Assembly (NCBI RefSeq): GCF_012396365.1
Contig: NZ_JAAXPG010000004.1
Span: forward strand, 62,001 to 126,000
DNA length: 64,000 nt
DNA from: Nocardiopsis alborubida
Lineage (GTDB): Bacteria > Actinomycetota > Actinomycetes > Streptosporangiales > Streptosporangiaceae
Reading direction: 5' to 3'
The position numbers were made by a program, and so were the translations under genes. A model generated the notes under the pieces. It was not told where the DNA came from and ran no database searches. It was given only the letters and a program-made list of their open reading frames with translations. This document shows, one piece after another, positions 1 to 7,690 of the stretch (within the stretch, counting starts at the first letter, position 1; the number at the start of each line of letters is the position of its first letter).

Positions 1-2
1 GC

Positions 3-257
3 CGACTCGCCGGTTGGTCCCTGCCCCTCCTGCGCGAGGGCGGCAGCCTGCTGGCGCTCAAGGGGGAGCAGGCGGAGGCCGAACTGGCCGCCGCGGAGGA
101 AGACGTTTCGAAACTGCGGCCCAGCGTTAGCGATGTGATCAGGGTGGGGCGGGGTAAAGTCGATCCCGCTACCACGGTCGTTCGCGTCACGGTGACCGGT
201 GGTCCGCCCGTGTCGAAGGCGCGCGGCGGCAAGAAGAAGCGCGGACGGAAGAGGTGA
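3..257 (+). CDS. rsmG: 16S rRNA (guanine-N7) methyltransferase RsmG, C-terminal part
   Basis: This is the 84-codon 3' end of a gene that begins left of the window. RsmG methylates G527 of 16S rRNA using S-adenosylmethionine. The visible part reads LAGWSLPLLREGGSLLALKG, the late core strand region typical of RsmG/GidB, and ends in a basic tail (KKKRGRKR). Its stop codon overlaps the GTG start of parA (GTGA), so the two are probably translated together. The rsmG-parA-parB order is the standard arrangement beside oriC in actinobacteria and is the main support for the call. The catalytic motif is outside the window. Confidence 0.85.
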   Translation, partial: RLAGWSLPLLREGGSLLALKGEQAEAELAAAEEDVSKLRPSVSDVIRVGRGKVDPATTVVRVTVTGGPPVSKARGGKKKRGRKR

Positions 258-1207
258 ACTCCTTCGTGAACCCATCCGACAACCCCGGTGTTTCACGTGA
301 AACATCCTCCTACGGAGACCTGCTCGATGTTTCACGTGAAACGCCGTCCGGGGTTCCCGGCACTCCGCTCGCCCGTGCGGCCCATGAGGCCATGGCGGTT
401 CGCGGGCCCGACGACATCTGGCCCCGGCCCAAGGAATGCCGGGTGATCAGTGTGGCCAACCAGAAGGGCGGCGTCGGCAAGACCACCACGACGGTCAACA
501 TCGCGGCCGCCCTGGCGATGCACGGACAGCGCGTCCTCGTGGTCGACCTCGACCCGCAGGGCAACGCGTCCACCGCCCTCAGCATGGAGCGCGACAACCA
601 GACCCGGTCCATCTACCACTGCCTGGTGGAGGACGAGGAGATCCGCAAGCTCGCCCAGCCGGTCCCGGGCATCCCCAACCTGTGGTGCGCCCCCGCGACC
701 ATCGACCTGGCGGGCGCCGAGATCGAACTGGTCTCGCTCGTCGCGCGCGAGGCCCGGCTCAAGCGGGCCTTCGCCGCCTACGACACCTCGGACCTGGACT
801 ACATCCTCATCGACTGCCCGCCCTCGCTCGGCCTGCTGACGGTCAACGCGATGGTGGCGTGCGACGAGGTCATGATCCCGATCCAGTGCGAGTACTACGC
901 CCTGGAGGGTCTGGGCCAGTTGCTGCGCAACGTGGAGCTCGTCCAGTCCCACCTGAACCCGGGACTGGCGGTCAGCACCATCCTGCTGACGATGTACGAC
1001 GGCCGGACCCGGCTCTCCCAGCAGGTGGCCGACGAGGTGCGCTCGCACTTCAAGGACACCGTCCTGGAGACGCTGATCCCCCGGAGCGTCCGGGTGTCCG
1101 AGGCACCCAGTTACGGCCAGTCGGTGATGACCTACGACCCGGCTTCCAGCGGCGCGGTGGCCTACCTGGAAGCCGCCCGGGAGATCGCCCACAGGGCCAA
1201 GGTCTGA
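254..1207 (+). CDS. parA: Chromosome partitioning ATPase ParA
   Basis: ParA is a Walker-type ATPase that binds DNA non-specifically and, with ParB-parS complexes, segregates origins. The deviant Walker A motif KGGVGKTTT is at residues 71-79, and the Walker B region is YILIDCPPSLGLL near residue 185. The GTG at 254 overlaps the rsmG stop and gives a 317-residue protein. An ATG at 392 (residue 47) would give a shorter form that still contains the whole ATPase domain. The first 46 residues are poorly conserved apart from two VSRET motifs, which are simply the translation of two parS sites. parB follows 16 bases downstream, so this is an operon. Confidence 0.96.
   Translation: MNSFVNPSDNPGVSRETSSYGDLLDVSRETPSGVPGTPLARAAHEAMAVRGPDDIWPRPKECRVISVANQKGGVGKTTTTVNIAAALAMHGQRVLVVDLDPQGNASTALSMERDNQTRSIYHCLVEDEEIRKLAQPVPGIPNLWCAPATIDLAGAEIELVSLVAREARLKRAFAAYDTSDLDYILIDCPPSLGLLTVNAMVACDEVMIPIQCEYYALEGLGQLLRNVELVQSHLNPGLAVSTILLTMYDGRTRLSQQVADEVRSHFKDTVLETLIPRSVRVSEAPSYGQSVMTYDPASSGAVAYLEAAREIAHRAKV
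289..304. promoter_or_regulatory. parS site 1 (ParB binding site), inside parA
   Basis: The sequence TGTTTCACGTGAAACA is a perfect 16-bp parS palindrome, the centromere-like site bound by ParB. It lies within the N-terminal coding part of parA, where it is translated as part of Val-Ser-Arg-Glu-Thr (residues 13-17). Confidence 0.95.
328..343. promoter_or_regulatory. parS site 2, inside parA
   Basis: TGTTTCACGTGAAACG matches parS with one mismatch at the last base. It lies 24 bp beyond the first site and is also inside parA, encoding a second Val-Ser-Arg-Glu-Thr (residues 26-30). Confidence 0.9.
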
Positions 1208-1223
1208 CAAGCGGAAGAGGAGT

Positions 1224-2171
1224 GTGGAGGTGCCGGTGAGCCAGCAGCGGCGCGGACTGGGCAAGGGACTGGGGGCACTCATCCCGCAGGGGCCGGCGGC
1301 CCCTGCCGCCCCCGCCCCCGCCCCCGAGGAGGAGACCCAGCCCGTCGAGCCACGGGTGGAAGCCCTGCCCGACGGGACGTACCTGGAGGAGGTCGAGCTC
1401 AGCTCGATCATCCCCAACCCCCGACAGCCGCGGAAGTACTTCGACGACCAGGCTCTGGAGGAGCTTCGGGACTCGATCAGCGAGGTAGGTCTGCTCCAGC
1501 CCATCGTCGTGCGCAAGCTGGAGGGTGAGGGCGGCCCCCGGTACGAGCTCATCATGGGCGAGCGCCGGATGCGTGCCAGCAAGGAGGCGGGGCTCACCCG
1601 CGTCCCAGCCATCGTCCGGAGCACCGACGACGACGAGCTGCTCCGCGACGCGCTCCTGGAGAACCTGCACCGGCAGGAGCTCACCCCCCTGGAGGAGGCG
1701 GCCGCCTACAAGCAGCTGCTGGACGACTTCGGCGCCACCCACGGGGAGCTGGCCCAGCGGATCGGCCGGTCCCGCTCGCACATCACCAACACCCTGCGGC
1801 TGCTGACCCTCCCGCCGAAGGTGCAGACGCGTGTGGCCGCGGGCGTGCTCAGCGCCGGGCACGCGCGGACGCTGCTGAAGGTCGAGGACCCCGACCTCCA
1901 GGACCGGTTGGCCGCCCGGGTGGTGGAGGAGGGCATCTCGGTCCGCTCCCTGGAGGAGATGGTCGCCCTGCGGGAGGAGCCCGAGGAGGAGAAGGTCCGA
2001 CGCGCCCCCATCCGGACCGCCAACCCTCCCCAGGTCGAGGAGTGGGCGTCCCGCCTCTCCGACCGCCTGGACACCACGGTGAAGGTCAACATGGGCAGGC
2101 GCAAGGGCAGGATCGTCGTGGAGTTCGCGACGCACGAGGACCTGGAGCGCATCATCAGCCAGATGGGCTGA
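1224..2171 (+). CDS. parB: Chromosome partitioning protein ParB
   Basis: ParB binds parS and spreads as a CTP-dependent clamp to build the partition complex. The N-terminal RRGLGKGLGALIP segment is the ParA-contacting motif. GERRMRA (residues 112-118) is the signature of the CTP-binding domain, and a helix-turn-helix follows at about 173-192 (ELAQRIGRSRSHITNTLRLL). The C-terminal part is the dimerisation domain. In-frame GTG starts exist at 1224, 1230 and 1236. A GGAAGAGGAG ribosome site precedes the first, and GGAGG precedes the third at good spacing, so MSQQRRGLG from 1236 is equally likely. The gene ends 15 bp before a third parS. Confidence 0.96.
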   Translation: MEVPVSQQRRGLGKGLGALIPQGPAAPAAPAPAPEEETQPVEPRVEALPDGTYLEEVELSSIIPNPRQPRKYFDDQALEELRDSISEVGLLQPIVVRKLEGEGGPRYELIMGERRMRASKEAGLTRVPAIVRSTDDDELLRDALLENLHRQELTPLEEAAAYKQLLDDFGATHGELAQRIGRSRSHITNTLRLLTLPPKVQTRVAAGVLSAGHARTLLKVEDPDLQDRLAARVVEEGISVRSLEEMVALREEPEEEKVRRAPIRTANPPQVEEWASRLSDRLDTTVKVNMGRRKGRIVVEFATHEDLERIISQMG

Positions 2172-2174
2172 CCC

Positions 2175-2214
2175 CCTCCTCGGCGATGTTTCACGTGAAA
2201 CACCGCCGAGGAGG
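2175..2214. promoter_or_regulatory. parS site 3 embedded in a 40-bp palindrome downstream of parB
   Basis: A perfect parS (TGTTTCACGTGAAACA, 2187-2202) forms the core of a larger inverted repeat. CCTCCTCGGCG (2175-2185) pairs with CGCCGAGGAGG (2204-2214) on the same axis of symmetry, with a single mismatched pair (2186/2203). As RNA this would be a 20-bp-stem hairpin just past the parB stop, so the site may be both ParB binding site and transcription barrier. Confidence 0.9.
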
Positions 2215-2228
2215 GTCCCGGTACAGCG

Positions 2229-2264
2229 AAGGACCCCCGGATCCCAGGGATCTCGGGGGTCCTT
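2229..2264. terminator. Bidirectional terminator between parB and trxA
   Basis: AAGGACCCCC (2229-2238) and GGGGGTCCTT (2255-2264) form a 10-bp stem between two convergent genes, with T residues on the right. Confidence 0.75.
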
Positions 2265-2306
2265 CTCCGTGCCGGCCGCGGGAGGGCCCGCGGTGCGGGT
2301 TCCGGG

Positions 2307-2630
2307 TTACAGGAACTCCGCGAGCTCCTTCTCCAGGAGGCGCTTGGGCTTGGCGCCGATGATCTGCTTGACGACCTCGCCGTCCTTGTAGAGGTTCATC
2401 GTCGGCAGGGACAGCACGTTGTACGAGCGCGGTGTCTCAGGGTTCTTGTCGGTGTTGATCTTGACGACCTCGATCTTGTCGCCGTACTCCTCGGCCAGCT
2501 TGTCCAGGACCGGGGCCATCTGCTTGCACGGGCCGCACCAGTCGGCCCAGAAGTCCACCAGGACGGGCTTGTCGCTGGAGAGGACCTCCTCCTTGAAGGT
2601 GGCGTCGGTGACGTGCTTGACAGCGGACAT
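2307..2630 (-). CDS. trxA: Thioredoxin TrxA
   Basis: Small protein-disulfide reductase of 107 residues, the standard thioredoxin length. The active site WCGPC is at residues 31-35 and the cis-proline loop SLPT lies further on. An AAGGAG ribosome site sits directly upstream of the ATG at 2630. It lies 98 bases downstream of trxB on the same strand, and the two form the usual actinobacterial trxB-trxA operon: TrxB reduces TrxA with NADPH, and TrxA then reduces cellular disulfides. The shared promoter upstream of trxB matches the SigR consensus, implying induction by thiol-oxidative stress. Confidence 0.96.
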   Translation of the reverse strand: MSAVKHVTDATFKEEVLSSDKPVLVDFWADWCGPCKQMAPVLDKLAEEYGDKIEVVKINTDKNPETPRSYNVLSLPTMNLYKDGEVVKQIIGAKPKRLLEKELAEFL

Positions 2631-2728
2631 GGTTCTCCTTGGTTCGAAGGATCCGGGGCAGGGGGGCGGAGGGAGGGAGCCGGTGGTCGCGGGCCGGGGC
2701 CCGCCCCGGCCGGCGGCCGGGGCCGCCT

Positions 2729-3661
2729 CTAGTTGCCGCGCGCGGCGAGGTAGCGCTCGGCGTCCAGGGAGGCGGAGCAGCCGGTCCCCGCGGCGGTGAT
2801 CGCCTGGCGGTACTGGTGGTCGACGACGTCGCCCGCGGCGAAGACACCCTCCAGGTTCGTCCGCGTGGACGGGAAGTCCACCTTGACGTAGCCCTCCTCG
2901 TCGAGCTCGACCTGCTTGTCGAACAGCTCCACACGCGGGTCGTGGCCGATCGCGACGAACAGCCCGGTCACGTCCAGGGTGCTGGTCTCGCCGGTCTGGG
3001 TGTCGAGCACCTTGACACCGGAGACGCGCTCCTCGCCCAGGACCTCGGTGACCGCCGAGTTCCAGAGGAAGGTGATCTTGTCGTTGGCGTGCGCGCGCTC
3101 GGCCATGATGCGGCTGGCGCGCAGCTGGTCGCGGCGGTGGATGACGGTCACCGACCTCGCGAACCGGGTGAGGAACAGGGCCTCCTCCATGGCGGTGTCG
3201 CCACCGCCGACCACCGCGATGTCCTGGTCGCGGAAGAAGAAGCCGTCGCAGGTGGCGCACCAGGAGGTGCCGCGCCCGGACAGCTCCTTCTCACCGGGGA
3301 CGCCCAGCTCGCGGTAGCCGGAGCCGGTGGCGAGGATGACCGTGTGGGCGAGGAAGGTCTCACCGCCCGCGACGACCTCCTTGACCGGCTTGGTCAGGTC
3401 GACGGCGGTGACGTCCTCCGGCACCAGTTCGGCGCCGAACCGCTCCGCCTGCTTGCGCATGTGGTCCATGAGGTCGGGGCCCATGACACCGTCGGGGAAG
3501 CCGGGGAAGTTCTCGACCTCGGTGGTGTTCATCAGCGCGCCGCCGGCGGTGATGGAACCCTCGAACACCAGGGGTCGCAGTTCGGCACGGGCGGCGTACA
3601 CGGCGGCGGTGTACCCCGCCGGTCCGGAACCGATGATGATGACATTGCGGACGTCACTCAC
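2729..3661 (-). CDS. trxB: Thioredoxin-disulfide reductase TrxB
   Basis: FAD-dependent NADPH:thioredoxin reductase of 310 residues. GSGPAG (11-16) binds the FAD ADP moiety, Cys135-Ala-Thr-Cys138 is the redox-active disulfide, and [10 protein letters not shown] near 152 is the NADPH-binding glycine motif. The C-terminal FAD signature GVFAAGDV is present. It is the first gene of the trxBA pair, lies convergent to parAB, and keeps the position seen beside parAB in Streptomyces and Mycobacterium. Confidence 0.96.
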   Translation of the reverse strand: MSDVRNVIIIGSGPAGYTAAVYAARAELRPLVFEGSITAGGALMNTTEVENFPGFPDGVMGPDLMDHMRKQAERFGAELVPEDVTAVDLTKPVKEVVAGGETFLAHTVILATGSGYRELGVPGEKELSGRGTSWCATCDGFFFRDQDIAVVGGGDTAMEEALFLTRFARSVTVIHRRDQLRASRIMAERAHANDKITFLWNSAVTEVLGEERVSGVKVLDTQTGETSTLDVTGLFVAIGHDPRVELFDKQVELDEEGYVKVDFPSTRTNLEGVFAAGDVVDHQYRQAITAAGTGCSASLDAERYLAARGN

Positions 3662-3730
3662 GCTCGTTGGCCCTTCACACAGTCGCTGCCCTGGCCACGC
3701 CGTGTGACCTCAGGGGAAGATGGTTAGCAC

Positions 3731-3757
3731 AACCGATGGTAGGCGCAGGGCATTCCC
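3731..3757 (-). promoter_or_regulatory. SigR-type promoter of trxBA
   Basis: Read on the minus strand, GGGAAT (3757-3752) is followed after exactly 18 bases by GTTGTG (3733-3728). This is the GGGAAT-N18-GTT consensus of the thiol-oxidative-stress sigma factor SigR, known to drive trxBA in Streptomyces. It would give a leader of about 60 bases before trxB. Confidence 0.75.
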
Positions 3758-4147
3758 TTCGGGACATCGCCCCAGGTTACGGGGGTGGGGTATGTCGGAC
3801 GGAGCCCGCCGCGCACCTCCCGGGGCCCCGGTGGAGGAGGCCGCCCACGCGGCGGTGGGGATCCCCGGCCGCCGCGGAGCGGTGGGCGGCCGTGGGCGAC
3901 GGTCTCCGCGGCGCGACCCCGGGTAGGGTCCGGAAAGCCCCCAGGATCCCCGTTGGCCGCCGTCCAGGGCCCAGCGCACTCCCAGGGTGATCACACCCGC
4001 CACGAGCCCCCACGGGGCGTTCAGGGCCAAGGCGGCGACGAAGCCGGTCGGCTACGCGCCGCGTCCCCGGCGGCCTACGCCCGGACGCGTAGCGGCGCGG
4101 TCCTGCGGTCCCGCGCCGGTCCGGGGCCGGGTCCGTAGAATCGCCGC
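3758..4147. other. Intergenic region between trxB and the sensor kinase gene
   Basis: No convincing gene is seen. One minus-strand reading frame begins with a short hydrophobic stretch near 4030 (LNAPWGLVAGVITLGVRWAL), but it turns into Arg/Pro-rich low-complexity sequence and overlaps the trxB promoter, so it is at best a remnant. The right end must hold the promoter of the downstream two-component genes. Confidence 0.4.
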
Positions 4148-5296
4148 ATGCCCAGTGACCGCCGGGGCGTCGTGGTCGACGCGCTCTTCGGGTTCGCCGT
4201 CTTCGCCGTGGTGGCGATCGCGGTCGCCTCCGACGTCAGCGACACGGGAAACCTGTCGCCGGGGTACGGGGTGGCCGCCGTGCTCGGCGCACTCATGCTG
4301 GTCCGGCGCCGCTGGCCGGTCGCGGTCCTGGCGGCCACCTCGGTCCTGGTCGTCGCCAACTACGTGCTCCAGCTGCCCGTCATCGGTCTGGCCGTCCCGG
4401 TGGCCGCCGCGCTGTACTCGGCGGCGGAGGCGGGCCGCACCCTGTGGTCGGTGGGCCTGGCCTCCGCACTGGTCCTGGTCTCCACCCTCGTCCGGTTGCA
4501 GGAGGGGCAGGACCCCGCCTACCTCCTGGGGTATGAGCTGCCCACCACGGTGGCGGTCATGGGCGCTGCCACGGCCCTGGGCCACGCGCGGTGGCAGCGG
4601 CGCCGGGCCGAGCACCAGCGCGTGCGGATCGAGGTCCTCGACAGGCGGGCGCGCGAGTCCGAGGCGGCCGAGCGCCTGGCGCTCGAACGCACCCGCATCG
4701 CCCGCGACCTGCACGACGCCGTGGGGCACCACCTCTCCGTGGTGTCCCTGCACGCGGCGGTGGCCGCGGAGGCCCTGGGGGACGACCCGGCGGACGTGTC
4801 CCTCGCGCGCGCCGAGCTGGACCACGTGGCGCGGGCGTCGCGGGCGGGCCTGAGCGAGTTGCGCGCCACCGTGCGCGCGCTGCGCGAGGCCGACCCGGGA
4901 GACGACCGGGTCTCCTCCCTCGCGCACCTGGACGAACTGGTGGCGACGGTGCGCGCGGCCGGGGTGGACGTGGAGGTGACCGGAGTGCCCGCTCCCGGTG
5001 AGGTGCCGGGGATGGTGGAGGCGACCGCCTACCGGATCGTCCAGGAGGCGCTGACGAACACGCTGCGCCACTCGCGTGCCCCTCGGGCGAGGGTGGCATT
5101 CTCCAGGAGGGACGGGATGCTCGACGTGACGGTGACCGACGAGGGGACGGCCGCACCGGCCCGGTCCACGGAGGGCAGCGGGCTGGCGGGGATGCGCGAA
5201 CGGGTGCGCCTGGTCGGCGGGACGGTGGAGGCGGCGCCCCGCCCCTCCGGAGGGTTCGGGGTGCGCGCGCTGCTGCCGATCGGGGGCGACCGGTGA
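4148..5296 (+). CDS. NarL-family sensor histidine kinase
   Basis: Membrane sensor kinase of 382 residues. About five hydrophobic segments fill residues 8-145 with almost no extracellular loop, suggesting sensing within or near the membrane. The dimerisation/phosphoacceptor helix RIARDLHDAVGHH places the phosphorylated histidine at 189 (HisKA_3 type). The HATPase domain follows, with EALTNTLRHS as the N box and a C-terminal GSGLAGMRERV as the G box. Its stop overlaps the start of the response regulator, so they are a translationally coupled pair. This pair is not part of the conserved trx-sigM synteny and looks like an insertion. The signal sensed is unknown. Confidence 0.9.
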   Translation: MPSDRRGVVVDALFGFAVFAVVAIAVASDVSDTGNLSPGYGVAAVLGALMLVRRRWPVAVLAATSVLVVANYVLQLPVIGLAVPVAAALYSAAEAGRTLWSVGLASALVLVSTLVRLQEGQDPAYLLGYELPTTVAVMGAATALGHARWQRRRAEHQRVRIEVLDRRARESEAAERLALERTRIARDLHDAVGHHLSVVSLHAAVAAEALGDDPADVSLARAELDHVARASRAGLSELRATVRALREADPGDDRVSSLAHLDELVATVRAAGVDVEVTGVPAPGEVPGMVEATAYRIVQEALTNTLRHSRAPRARVAFSRRDGMLDVTVTDEGTAAPARSTEGSGLAGMRERVRLVGGTVEAAPRPSGGFGVRALLPIGGDR

Positions 5297-6006
5297 TCCG
5301 GGTCCTGCTCGTGGACGACCAGCCCCTCGTGCGCACCGGGGTGCGCGCGCTGCTGGAGCGCGACGAGGGGATCGAGGTGGTGGCCGAGTCCGAGAACGGC
5401 CGCGAGGCGCTCGTGGACATCGGCCGCCACCGTCCCGACGTGGTCCTGCTCGACCTCCAGATGCCCGCGATGGACGGCCTGGCGGTACTCCGCGAGCTGG
5501 AGCGCCGCCGCGGCGGCCCGGCGCCCGGGATCGACAGGTCCACAGGGGCACATGTCGACACGTCGACGGTCGGCGGGGTCCGGGTGGTCGTGCTCACCAC
5601 GTTCGGCGAGGACGACAACGTGTTCACGGCGCTGAGGCTGGGCGCCTCCGGCTTCCTGCTCAAGGACGCCGGTCCGCGGCAGCTGCGGGACGCGGTCCGC
5701 ACGGTGGCGGCGGGGGACGCGCTGCTCTCCCCGGGCGTCACCCGGAGGGTGATCGAGCGCCTCGCCGCCACCGCGGCCGATCCCGGGAGCGCCTCCCGGC
5801 TGGACGTGCTCACCGACCGGGAGCGCGACGTGCTCGCGCTGGTCGGCCGAGGCATGTCGAACCAGGAGATCGGCGCCGAGCTGCACCTGAGCCCGGCGAC
5901 CGCGCGCACCCACGTGGGCCGCGTCCTGGCCAAGCTCGGGGTCCGCGACCGGGTCGGCCTGGTGGTGGCCGCCTACGAGACGGGCCTGGTCCGCCCCGGC
6001 CGGTGA
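5293..6006 (+). CDS. LuxR-type response regulator with receiver-domain insertion
   Basis: Partner of the upstream kinase (GTGA overlap). The receiver domain carries Asp8-Asp9, phosphoacceptor Asp54 (VVLLDLQMPAMDG), Thr103 and Lys124. A LuxR helix-turn-helix occupies about 174-228 (LTDRERDVLALVGRGMSNQE). Between helix 3 and strand 4, where most family members run directly into LVLTTF, there is an extra stretch of roughly 20 residues (about 75-95, ending GAHVDTSTVGG). Its DNA contains tgtcgac repeats like those in several intergenic regions of this window, so it looks like a repeat-derived insertion. Frame and key residues are intact, so the protein is probably functional. Targets unknown. Confidence 0.9.
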   Translation: MIRVLLVDDQPLVRTGVRALLERDEGIEVVAESENGREALVDIGRHRPDVVLLDLQMPAMDGLAVLRELERRRGGPAPGIDRSTGAHVDTSTVGGVRVVVLTTFGEDDNVFTALRLGASGFLLKDAGPRQLRDAVRTVAAGDALLSPGVTRRVIERLAATAADPGSASRLDVLTDRERDVLALVGRGMSNQEIGAELHLSPATARTHVGRVLAKLGVRDRVGLVVAAYETGLVRPGR

Positions 6007-6051
6007 GCGCGCACCCGTGGGCGGCGGGCGGACCCCGCTCCCGTCCCGCTT

Positions 6052-6070
6052 CGGCGACATGTCGACACGC
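6052..6070. repeat. tgtcgac-rich tract
   Basis: The sequence gcgacatgtcgacacgcc between the response regulator and the anti-sigma gene shares the gacatgtcgacac core with the tract inside the response regulator (about 5560). Further related tracts lie near 13495, 18755 and 40080. Confidence 0.4.
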
Positions 6071-6124
6071 CGCCAAGGAGACAAGGCGTCAAGGCGACGC
6101 GGAGCACGGGCGGCCCCGGAGCGC

Positions 6125-7045
6125 TCAGGGAGCCGCCACGGTCTCCTGGTCGAGGACCTTCGGCCCGGAGCCGCCGCCCCGCCCGCAGGCCGGGTCGACC
6201 ACGTACACCTCGAACCGCTCTCCCCGAGGGGAGAACAGCACCCACGCGGGGGAGTCCCCGTCGCCGTAGTGGGCGTCGTCGACCAGGGTGAAGTGCCCGC
6301 CGAACTCCTCGCCGAGGAGCACCACGCACTCCTGCACGCCGGGGGGCGCCGCCTCGACGGCCAGGGGACCGGTCTCCGCGCTTCCGTCGGCCCCGCCGTC
6401 GCCCCCGGCTCCGGGCGGTCCGCCCACGGGGGACAGGTCGAGCGTCCGGGCGGCCTGCTCGGGCAGGGACGCCTCGGTGTAGACGGTCTCGCTCCGCACC
6501 ACCTGCGGCATGTAGGACTGCGCCGTGTCCGGGGCGTTCTCCGAGCCGTTCTCCGCCAGCGGGGCCGCGACGCCGCTCTCCCCGTCCTGGCCTCCCGGCG
6601 TGAGCACGCCGTTGAACAGGGCCGCGCCGCCGCCTCCCACGACGATCGCCGCGGCGGCGGCCAGCATCATCAGCCGGGGCGCGCTGAACCTCCGCCCGGC
6701 CCGGGGGCGGCGTGTGATAGGGGTCACCGTGGCGCCGCCGGACACCGGGTCGCTCCCGGCCGACGACGGTTCGGGGCCCGGCGCGGCGCCCGCGCCGGCG
6801 GGAGCGCCCGCCGCGCGCTCGCGCACCGCCTCCGCGACGCGCTGGTCGAGGAGGTCGGCCACGTCCCGGGGCAGGGCGGGAACCGGTGCGGCGGCCAGCG
6901 CCTCGGCCACCCCGGTGAGCTCCCCCAGGGTCGCCGCGCAGGTCGCGCAGGTGTCTATGTGGACTGCGACGGTGCGTTCCTCGTCGGGCTCCAGGAGCTC
7001 CTCGGCGAAGAAGGCGAGTGCCTCCACGTCTGGATGGGACGTCAC
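6125..7045 (-). CDS. Anti-sigma factor with zinc-finger motif, membrane-anchored
   Basis: Predicted regulator of SigM, 306 residues. The N-terminal His29-x3-Cys33-x2-Cys36 is the ZAS anti-sigma zinc motif. An Ala/Pro-rich linker leads to one transmembrane helix at about 125-147 (LMMLAAAAAIVVGGGGAALF), followed by a roughly 160-residue extracytoplasmic domain containing a conserved-looking CVVLLGEEFGGHFTLVDDA region. The GTG start overlaps the sigM stop codon, so sigma and anti-sigma are translationally coupled, the normal stoichiometric arrangement. The external domain suggests that an envelope signal releases SigM. Its ligand is not evident. Confidence 0.88.
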   Translation of the reverse strand: MTSHPDVEALAFFAEELLEPDEERTVAVHIDTCATCAATLGELTGVAEALAAAPVPALPRDVADLLDQRVAEAVRERAAGAPAGAGAAPGPEPSSAGSDPVSGGATVTPITRRPRAGRRFSAPRLMMLAAAAAIVVGGGGAALFNGVLTPGGQDGESGVAAPLAENGSENAPDTAQSYMPQVVRSETVYTEASLPEQAARTLDLSPVGGPPGAGGDGGADGSAETGPLAVEAAPPGVQECVVLLGEEFGGHFTLVDDAHYGDGDSPAWVLFSPRGERFEVYVVDPACGRGGGSGPKVLDQETVAAP

Positions 7046-7668
7046 GATGGGTTGGCACCTCCTCTCCCAGTTGTGACGTCTCCGGCCTGTCGAGGGTTCC
7101 TCAGATGGGCCAGCGACGGGAGAAGTCTGGCGCGACCTCGCGCACACCTGCTCTTGACCGTCCCCGACGCCACGTCGAGGATCTGCGCGGCCTCCTCCAC
7201 CCGGTAGCCGAGCATGTCCACGAGGGTCAGCGCCATGCGCTGGTCCAGCGGGAGCAGGTCCAGCGCGGCGTTGACGTCCAGGCGCGTCTCGGTCTGCGAG
7301 GCGTGGTCCGGGCCCCCTCCCGTACGGCCGAGCCGGTCGTTGGACATGACGTCCAGGGTCTCGTCCTCGGTCGGGGTGGCCGGTCGCACCTTGCGGCGGC
7401 GCAACCGGTCGTGGCAGGCGTTCACCACGATCCGGTGCAGCCACGTGCTCACCTGCGCCTCGCCGCGGAAGCGGTCGGCGGCGCGGAACGCGGACAGGAA
7501 CGCGTCCTGGAGGGCGTCGGAGGCCTCCTCGCGGTCTCCCATCATGCGCACGGCGACAGCCCAAAGGCGCTCGCGGTGCCGACGCACCAGGACCGCGAAG
7601 GCCTGGTCGTCGCCCTGAGCGTGCCTCGTCAACAGCTCCCGGTCAGGAAGCTCCTGGACCGCGTCCAT
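7042..7668 (-). CDS. sigM: ECF RNA polymerase sigma factor SigM
   Basis: Extracytoplasmic-function sigma factor of 208 residues. Region 2 spans about 22-95 (AFAVLVRRHRERLWAVAVRMMG, then DALQDAFLSAF and STWLHRIVVNACHD). Region 4 with its helix-turn-helix lies at about 135-185 (LPLDQRMALTLVDMLGYRVEEAA, GTVKSRCARGRARL). The name follows its conserved place between the murJ block and trxBA, as for sigM in Mycobacterium and Streptomyces. It lies 22 bases downstream of the pseudokinase gene on the same strand and is coupled to its anti-sigma factor. Confidence 0.9.
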   Translation of the reverse strand: MDAVQELPDRELLTRHAQGDDQAFAVLVRRHRERLWAVAVRMMGDREEASDALQDAFLSAFRAADRFRGEAQVSTWLHRIVVNACHDRLRRRKVRPATPTEDETLDVMSNDRLGRTGGGPDHASQTETRLDVNAALDLLPLDQRMALTLVDMLGYRVEEAAQILDVASGTVKSRCARGRARLLPSLAHLRNPRQAGDVTTGRGGANPS

Positions 7669-7690
7669 CAGTACCCGATCACGTACCCCG

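Noticed and set aside
3710..4030. Minus-strand frame with a short hydrophobic start upstream of trxB
   Set aside because: After 25 residues it becomes Arg/Pro-rich, it overlaps the SigR promoter, and it has no ribosome site.
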